Positions 58,567 through 64,000 of a DNA stretch of 64,000 nucleotides are shown piece by piece; positions within the stretch are counted from its first letter, which is position 1, and each line of letters starts with the position of its first letter. The notes beneath the pieces were generated by a model. The model was not told the origin of the DNA, did no database searches, and saw nothing but the letters and a program-made list of their open reading frames with translations. Source of the stretch: JADGOV01 sp963814355 (GTDB taxonomy: Bacteria > Actinomycetota > Actinomycetes > JADGOV01); contig CAWFCZ010000018.1 in NCBI GenBank assembly GCA_963814355.1, forward strand, positions 992,001 through 1,056,000, read 5' to 3'. The position numbers and the translations under genes were made by a program.

Positions 58567-59273
58567 GTCTGCGCTCCATTGGTCGACGCCGGCTTTCTCG
58601 ACGTGTGGCCGCCACTGGGCGAGGTCTCATAGGGCATGGCCGGAGCCTTCTCGCCGCGCTCGCGCGCCATCTCCAGGCCGACCAGCGACGCCGGACCGGC
58701 GGACGGGCCGTCATCGGCTCGGCCGTCGTAGAAGCCGGCCAGCACCCGGGACGCCTCCCGGAAGGTGCACAGCCGGCCACCGCGGCTGGGCCGGGGCAAC
58801 TCGCCGGCCCGCAGCGCGTCGACGAGTTCTCGGGCCGAGGACGGCGTCTGGTTGTCGAAGAACTCCCAGTTCACCATTACCACCGGGGCGTAGTCACACG
58901 CCGCGTTACACTCCACGTGCTCCAGGTGGACCATCCCGTCCGGGGTGGTTTCGTCATTGCCGATGCCGAGGTGCTCCTCCAGGGCTTCCAGGATCGCGTC
59001 CCCGCCCATCACCGCGCACAGCGTGTTGGTGCAGACCCCGACCGAGTACTTCCCGATCGGCCGCCGCTTGTACATCGTGTAAAAGGTGGCCACTGCACCG
59101 ACCTCGGCCTTGGTCAGCCCCAGTTCGGCGGCGCACAGCCCGATCGCCTGCGGGCTGACGTAGCCCTCCTCGGACTGGCAGTAGTGCAGCATCGGCAGCA
59201 GCGCCGAGCGAGGCTGGGGATAGCGCGCGATGATCTCGCGGAGGCTGCTCTGGGTGGCTTCGGTCAGGGCCAT
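58563..59273 (-). CDS. nuoE: NADH-quinone oxidoreductase subunit E
   Basis: 236-residue thioredoxin-like [2Fe-2S] subunit; ligands in GVCTNTLCAVMGGD and HVECNAACDYAPVVMVN. The ~60-residue C-terminal tail after the ferredoxin fold is low-complexity. Its ATG follows the nuoD stop directly. Confidence 0.96.
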   Translation of the reverse strand: MALTEATQSSLREIIARYPQPRSALLPMLHYCQSEEGYVSPQAIGLCAAELGLTKAEVGAVATFYTMYKRRPIGKYSVGVCTNTLCAVMGGDAILEALEEHLGIGNDETTPDGMVHLEHVECNAACDYAPVVMVNWEFFDNQTPSSARELVDALRAGELPRPSRGGRLCTFREASRVLAGFYDGRADDGPSAGPASLVGLEMARERGEKAPAMPYETSPSGGHTSRKPASTNGAQT

Positions 59274-60638
59274 CTATCGGTCCACACCACCCATCACCGG
59301 GTCGATGCTGGACACCGCGGCGATCACGTCGGCGATCAGGCCGCCCTCGCACATCGGTGGCACGGACTGCAGGTTGACGAACGACGGCTCCCGCACGTGC
59401 ACCCGGAAGGGCCGGGTGCCGCCGTCGGAGACCACGTGGTAGCCGAGTTCGCCGCGAGGGGACTCGATCGCGATGTAGACCTGCCCGGGCGGCACCCGGA
59501 TGCCCTCGGTGACCAGCTTGAAGTGGTGGATCAGGGCCTCCATCGAGGTGCCCATGATCTCCCGGATGTGTTCCAGGGAGTTGCCCATGCCGTCCGCGCC
59601 GAGCGCCAACTGAGCCGGCCAGGCGATCTTCCGGTCGGCGACCATGATCGGGCCGGGCCGCAGCCGGTCCAGCGCTTGGGTAATGATCTTGAGGGATTCG
59701 GTCATCTCGTGCAGCCGGACCAGGTACCGCCCGTAGGCGTCGGCGGTGTTCTCGGTCGGCACGTCGAAGTCGTACTGCTCGTACCCGCAGTACGGCATCT
59801 CCTTGCGCAGGTCCCAGGGGTAGCCGGTGGCCCGCAGCATCGGGCCGGTGATGCCGAGCGCCATGCAGCCGGTGAGGTCGAGGTAGCCGATGCCCTGGGT
59901 GCGGGCCATCCAGATCGGGTTGGCCGAGAGCAGCTCGTCGTACTCCGTGAGCCTGGCGGGCATGATCGTCAAGAACTCGCGAATCTTTTCCTCGGTGCCG
60001 GCCGGGAAGTCCTGCGCCAGGCCGCCGGGCCGGATGTAGGCGTGGTTCATCCGCAACCCGGTCACCATCTCGAAGATGTCCAGGATGAGTTCCCGCTCGC
60101 GCCAGCCGTAGAGCATCATCGACAGCGCGCCGAGTTCCAGCCCGGTAGTGGCCAGGGTCACCAGGTGCGAGCCGATCCGCTGCAGCTCCATCATGATCAC
60201 GCGGATAATCGTGGCCCGCTCCGGCACCTGGTCGGTGATGCCGAGCAGCTTTTCCACCCCGAGGCAGTACGCCGTCTCGTTGTGCATCGGTGAGAGATAG
60301 TCCATCCGGGTGACGAACGTGGTCCCCTGCACCCAGTTGCGGTACTCCAGGTTCTTCTCGATCCCGGTGTGCAGGTAGCCGATCACCGTTCGCGCCTGGG
60401 TGACTGTCTCGCCGTCGATCTCCAGCACGAGGCGGAGCACGCCATGGGTGGAGGGATGCTGCGGACCCATGTTGACCACGATCCGCTCGGCGCCCTCGGT
60501 GTCGCCGCCGAGAACGTCACCCCAGTCCTGCCCGGTGACGGTGTAGACCCGGCCCTCGGTGGTCTCCCGCGCCGAGGCGTACGGATCAGTCGGGCTTGAC
60601 GTGCCGGACGTGGTGCTCTCCTCGATCCGCGAGCTCAT
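59274..60638 (-). CDS. nuoD: NADH-quinone oxidoreductase subunit D
   Basis: 454-residue quinone-site subunit, homologous to NiFe hydrogenase large subunits. NMGPQHPSTHGVLRLVLEID, GYLHTGIEKNLEYRNW, DYLSPMHNETAYCLGVEKLL and ESPRGELGYHVVSDG are conserved. The only nuoD in this window, so it may also have to serve the second nuo locus. Confidence 0.97.
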   Translation of the reverse strand: MSSRIEESTTSGTSSPTDPYASARETTEGRVYTVTGQDWGDVLGGDTEGAERIVVNMGPQHPSTHGVLRLVLEIDGETVTQARTVIGYLHTGIEKNLEYRNWVQGTTFVTRMDYLSPMHNETAYCLGVEKLLGITDQVPERATIIRVIMMELQRIGSHLVTLATTGLELGALSMMLYGWRERELILDIFEMVTGLRMNHAYIRPGGLAQDFPAGTEEKIREFLTIMPARLTEYDELLSANPIWMARTQGIGYLDLTGCMALGITGPMLRATGYPWDLRKEMPYCGYEQYDFDVPTENTADAYGRYLVRLHEMTESLKIITQALDRLRPGPIMVADRKIAWPAQLALGADGMGNSLEHIREIMGTSMEALIHHFKLVTEGIRVPPGQVYIAIESPRGELGYHVVSDGGTRPFRVHVREPSFVNLQSVPPMCEGGLIADVIAAVSSIDPVMGGVDR

Positions 60639-61357
60639 GCGTACCCTCTCCGCTCGTCCGGCGGCGGCACCTTCGCGCCCTTGTACTCCACACCGACCCC
60701 GCCCAGCGGGTAGTCCTTGCGCTGCGGGTGGCCCGGCCAGTCGTCCGGCATCAGGATGCGGGTCAGCGCCGGGTGCCCGTCGAAGATGATGCCGAAGAAG
60801 TCCCAGGTCTCCCGCTCGTGCCAGTTGGCGGTCGGGTAGACCGGCACGATCGACGGCACGTGCGGCGCGGACTCCGGCACGCTGACCTCCAGCCGGATGT
60901 GCCGGCGGTAGCTCAGCGACGTGAGGTGGTAGACCGCGTGGAACCTACGCCCGGTGGGGTCGGCCGGGTAGTCCACACCGCTGACACTGGAGCACAGTTC
61001 GAAGCGCAGCCGCGGGTCGTCGCGCAACTGCTGGCACAGCGCCACCAGGTACGCCGGCCGCACGTGCAGGGTCAGCTCGCCGTGTTCCACCACGACCCGC
61101 TCGATGGCCCGGCCGAATTCCGGAAAGGCCCGTTCCAAGTCATCCGCCGCAGCGTCGAACCAGCCACCGTAGGGCCGGGCGGCGCTACCCAACTGAGCCG
61201 GGGCTACCACCAGCCCACCGAAACCCGAGGTGTCCCCGGTGCCGGTGACCCCGAACATGCCCCGCCGCTGCGGAACGGGAGCCGGCACCGGCGCCGACCC
61301 GGCGGTCGTCTCGGCGCGCGGGCCCGGGCCCGGCGCCTGGGGCAGCGTCTCGCTCAT
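60635..61357 (-). CDS. nuoC: NADH-quinone oxidoreductase subunit C
   Basis: 240 residues with VYPTANWHERETWDFFGIIF and DWPGHPQRKDYPLGG. ATG at 61357 (MSETLPQAPGPG) overlaps the nuoB stop. The first ~60 residues are a Pro/Ala-rich extension, common in actinobacterial NuoC. Confidence 0.95.
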   Translation of the reverse strand: MSETLPQAPGPGPRAETTAGSAPVPAPVPQRRGMFGVTGTGDTSGFGGLVVAPAQLGSAARPYGGWFDAAADDLERAFPEFGRAIERVVVEHGELTLHVRPAYLVALCQQLRDDPRLRFELCSSVSGVDYPADPTGRRFHAVYHLTSLSYRRHIRLEVSVPESAPHVPSIVPVYPTANWHERETWDFFGIIFDGHPALTRILMPDDWPGHPQRKDYPLGGVGVEYKGAKVPPPDERRGYA

Positions 61358-61938
61358 CCGCGGACCCCGGGGCCCCGGACCGGGGTGAGGTCGCCGAGGG
61401 CGTGCCGGGTGCCCCGCTCGATCGGCTTGTCGTAGGGCGAGTCGCCGATCAGCGTGGGATGGGTCTTGCCGTTGATGTCGCCGACCCGGATCTTCTCGTG
61501 CAGCTTGAGGATGGCGTCCATCAGCATTTCCGGCCGGGGCGGGCAGCCGGGCAGGTACATGTCGACCGGTACCACGTGGTCGACACCCTGAACGATCGCG
61601 TAGTTGTTGAACATGCCGCCGCTGGACGCGCAGACCCCCATCGACAGCACCCACTTGGGTTCGGGCATCTGGTCGTAGATCTGGCGGAGCACCGGCGCCA
61701 TCTTCTGGCTCACCCGGCCGGCCACGATCATCAGGTCGGCCTGCCGGGGGGAGCCGCGGAAGACCTCCATCCCGAAGCGGGCCAGGTCGTACCGCCCGGC
61801 GCCGGTGGCCATCATCTCGATCGCGCAGCAGGCCAGGCCGAAGGTGGCCGGCCACAGCGAGTCCGCCCGCACCATGTTCGCCAGCTTGGCGACGTTGGTC
61901 AGCAGGAAACCGCTGGGCAGCTTCTCCTCTAGCCCCAT
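61354..61938 (-). CDS. nuoB: NADH-quinone oxidoreductase subunit B
   Basis: 194 residues; N2 ligands in FGLACCAIEMM, SMGVCASSGG and YLPGCPPRPEML. ATG at 61938 (MGLEEKLPSGFLLTNVAKLA) matches family starts; the frame extends 16 codons upstream into the nuoA end without similarity. Confidence 0.96.
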   Translation of the reverse strand: MGLEEKLPSGFLLTNVAKLANMVRADSLWPATFGLACCAIEMMATGAGRYDLARFGMEVFRGSPRQADLMIVAGRVSQKMAPVLRQIYDQMPEPKWVLSMGVCASSGGMFNNYAIVQGVDHVVPVDMYLPGCPPRPEMLMDAILKLHEKIRVGDINGKTHPTLIGDSPYDKPIERGTRHALGDLTPVRGPGVRG

Positions 61939-61945
61939 CGAACAC

Positions 61946-62308
61946 CTAATCCCATTCCAGGCCTCCGCGGCGCCACACGTAGGCATAGGCGACGAAGACG
62001 GTCCCGATGAACAGCGCCATCTCGACGAGTCCGAACAGTCCGAGGGAGTCGAAGGTGACCGCCCACGGATACAGGAAGATGATCTCGATGTCGAAGACGA
62101 TGAAAAGCATCGCGGTCAGGTAGTACTTGACCGGGAAGCGGGCCGCGCCCATGGTCTGCGGGGTCGCCTCGATGCCGCACTCGTACGCGTCGAGCTTGGC
62201 CCGGTTGTAGCGCTTCGGGCCGACCAGACCGGCCGCGGTCACCGACCCGACTGCGAACGCCGCGGCCAGCACGAAGAGCACGAAGATCGGCATGTACACG
62301 TGTCCCAT
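61946..62308 (-). CDS. nuoA: NADH-quinone oxidoreductase subunit A
   Basis: 120 residues, three helices, with LDAYECGIEATPQTMGAARF and YYLTAMLFIVFDIEIIFLYP. Strong Shine-Dalgarno AAAGGAGGTAGGCAC before the ATG. First gene of the 14-gene operon; the promoter should lie in 62309-62406, where TAGACT (minus strand, about 62350) is a possible -10. Confidence 0.96.
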   Translation of the reverse strand: MGHVYMPIFVLFVLAAAFAVGSVTAAGLVGPKRYNRAKLDAYECGIEATPQTMGAARFPVKYYLTAMLFIVFDIEIIFLYPWAVTFDSLGLFGLVEMALFIGTVFVAYAYVWRRGGLEWD

Positions 62309-62406
62309 GTGCCTACCTCCTTTCGCATCCCCCGGGGAGCCGGGTCGAGTCTAGGTAACCGCGAGCAGTGCTCCCGCTTCGGGCGGTGCGCCGGCTACCG
62401 GGGCAA

Positions 62407-63681
62407 TCATGCCGCCGGAGCCAGCTGGGACAAGGCGGAGATCACCCGGTCGGTGGGATCGCCGTCACGGGGGTCGGTGAGGTTCGCCATCAGCTTGAGC
62501 AGCATCCGCATCAACGTCGGGTGGGGCAACCCGTGCCGGGTCGCCAGCTTCATGATGGCCGGGTTCCCGATCAGCCCCACGAAGACACGCCCGAGGGTGT
62601 AGTAGCCGCCGTAGATGCCCTTCAACGCCGCCGGGTACGCCGACAATGCCCGCTCCCGGGCCGGTCCCTCCGGCCGGGCGAGGGCCTGGACGACCACTTC
62701 GGCGGCGAGCTGGCCGGACTCCATGGCGTACGCGATGCCCTCGCCGTTGAACGGGTTGACCATGCCGCCGGCGTCGCCGACCAGCAGCATCCCAGGCGCG
62801 TAGTGCGGCTGGCGGTTGAAGCCCATCGGCAGCGCGGACCCCCGGACCGGCCCGGTCGCATTCGGCTCGCGGTACCCCCACTCCGGCGGGGTGGCCGCCA
62901 GCCAGCGGGAGAGCAGGTCCTTGTAGTCGGTGTTGCCGAATGCCGCACTGGTGTTGAGGATGCCGAGTCCGACGTTAGACGTGCCGTCGCCCATCCCGAA
63001 GATCCAGCCGTACCCGGGCAGCAGCCGGCTACGGCCGGGTTCGCCGTCCCAGAGCTCCAGCCAGCTCTCCAGCCAGTCGTCGTCGTGGCGCGGGCTGCGG
63101 TAGTAGCGGCGGACCGCGACGCCCATCGGGCGGTCGTCGCGCTTGCGGATGCCGACGGCGAGGGAGAGCCGGGTGGAGTTGCCGTCGGCGGCAATCACCA
63201 GCGGCGCCCGGTACGCGGTGCCGTCCTTGGTGAGCACACCGGTCACCCGGCCGGTGGCGTCGAGCACCGGCTCGCGGACCGGCGTCCCCTCAAGGAGCCG
63301 GGCGCCGGCCTTCTGCGCCATCCGGGCCAGCATCTCATCGAAGTCGGTACGCCGCCGGACCAGGCCGTAGTTCGGGTAGCTGGCGAGCTCCGGCCACGGG
63401 ATCTCCAACCGCATGCCGCCGCCGATGATGCGTAGCCCCCGGTTGCGCAACCAGCCGGCGTCGGGGGAGGTGTCCACACCCAGGGCGAGCAGGGACCGCA
63501 CCGCCCGGGGGGTGAGCCCGTCGCCGCAGACCTTGTCCCGGGGGAAGGTCGCCTTCTCCAGCAGCACCACGTTCAGCCCGGACTGCGCCAGGTAGCAGGC
63601 GGTGGTGGCCCCGGCCGGGCCGGCACCGACCACGACGACGTCGGCGTCCGTGGCGGTGCTGGCGGGCGGCACGGGGCTCAT
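62407..63681 (-). CDS. Geranylgeranyl reductase family FAD flavoprotein
   Basis: 424 residues. N-terminal FAD Rossmann motif VVVVGAGPAGATTACYLAQS, FPRDKVCGDGLTPRAV, and LLVGDAGGMVNPFNGEGIAY. Such enzymes saturate isoprenoid double bonds; next to menG and close to complex I, a MenJ-like reduction of the menaquinone side chain is likely. ATG at 63681 (MSPVPPASTATDADV) is used; an upstream ATG (63720) adds 13 residues without similarity. Confidence 0.88.
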   Translation of the reverse strand: MSPVPPASTATDADVVVVGAGPAGATTACYLAQSGLNVVLLEKATFPRDKVCGDGLTPRAVRSLLALGVDTSPDAGWLRNRGLRIIGGGMRLEIPWPELASYPNYGLVRRRTDFDEMLARMAQKAGARLLEGTPVREPVLDATGRVTGVLTKDGTAYRAPLVIAADGNSTRLSLAVGIRKRDDRPMGVAVRRYYRSPRHDDDWLESWLELWDGEPGRSRLLPGYGWIFGMGDGTSNVGLGILNTSAAFGNTDYKDLLSRWLAATPPEWGYREPNATGPVRGSALPMGFNRQPHYAPGMLLVGDAGGMVNPFNGEGIAYAMESGQLAAEVVVQALARPEGPARERALSAYPAALKGIYGGYYTLGRVFVGLIGNPAIMKLATRHGLPHPTLMRMLLKLMANLTDPRDGDPTDRVISALSQLAPAA

Positions 63682-63845
63682 GCTGGCGGACTCTCCGGAG
63701 TGTCTGGGGGGCCTAAGCACTGCTTGTGAATTGCTTCACGAACGACCGGTACGCAGTCTAGACGAGGCGCGCGCACCGCCACCGACGCTGGTGATCACCC
63801 GGCAGGGCGGGACCGGTTGACCCGGCCGCCCCGCCCAGGTGATCG

Positions 63846-64000
63846 CTACGCCGGACCCGGAGCCCGGGCGGTATGCAGTGCCACGATGCCGGTCGAGTAG
63901 TTCCGCCAGCTCACCCGCTGCCAGCCGGCCGCCGCGATGACGGCGGCCAGCCCGGGCTGGCTCGGCCAGGCCCGGATGGACTCGGCCAAATAGACGTACG
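63846..64000 (-). CDS. menG: Demethylmenaquinone methyltransferase, C-terminal end
   Basis: The window cuts the gene; about 51 C-terminal residues are visible: YVYLAESIRAWPSQPGLAAV, IAAAGWQRVSWRNYSTGIVA and LHTARAPGPA before the stop at 63846. YLxxSIxxWPxQ and WRNxxxGIVALH match the end of UbiE/MenG methyltransferases. The 164-base gap to the reductase gene shows nothing clear. Confidence 0.85.
   Translation of the reverse strand, partial: YVYLAESIRAWPSQPGLAAVIAAAGWQRVSWRNYSTGIVALHTARAPGPA

Overview
The window comes from a high-GC actinobacterium. The order rpoB - rplL - rplJ - rplA - rplK - nusG - secE - tRNA-Trp, an acidic N-terminal extension on NusG, GTG/TTG starts, two complex I (nuo) loci with korAB nearby, and menaquinone-type genes point to an actinomycete, perhaps Micromonosporaceae. 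The family is my inference; I could not run a search.

1-6.3 kb: the transcription/translation block on the minus strand (rpoB N-terminal part, L7/L12, L10 with a structured leader, L1, L11, NusG, SecE, tRNA-Trp). 6.4-13.7 kb: housekeeping genes: aminotransferase (+), secreted M1-like peptidase, a glycosyltransferase-like protein with a CysRS-like N-terminal hinge, a pair of (R)-hydratase subunits, rpmG, tRNA-Met, tRNA-Thr, a 5'-truncated sialidase-like remnant, a small membrane protein, tRNA-Tyr and yajQ. 13.9-23.5 kb: a broken htpX, then a second, partial complex I operon (nuoA2-B2-C2-H2-I2-J2-K2-L2-M2-N2) with no nuoD, E, F or G. 23.6-27.8 kb: a DevR/DevS-like two-component pair, a CopD-like membrane protein, a flavin-binding PNPOx-like protein and an Acg-type nitroreductase, resembling a small dormancy/hypoxia regulon. 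28-30.9 kb: korAB, 2-oxoacid:ferredoxin oxidoreductase.

30.9-44.8 kb: an accessory island. The last 69 bases of the korB region (including its stop codon) recur, with two silent changes, at 44.7 kb, so the island lies between direct repeats of the korB 3' end. It carries fragments of toxin-antitoxin genes, a broken GNAT gene, DinB, AraC and terpenoid-toroid-like genes, a patatin-like gene with a replaced 5' end, a relBE-like pair, two head-to-head GntR-ATPase-permease modules, and a decayed tandem array of tyrosine recombinases next to the right repeat. The right repeat sits exactly between the remains of a vapB and a vapC gene.

44.8-64 kb: a frameshifted lipoprotein gene, a polyprenyl diphosphate synthase, the complete 14-gene nuoA-N operon (minus strand, mostly overlapping start/stop codons), a geranylgeranyl-reductase-family flavoprotein and the 3' end of menG. 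Polyprenyl synthase, reductase and MenG serve menaquinone, the probable electron acceptor of complex I; korAB could supply reduced ferredoxin to the partial nuo complex.
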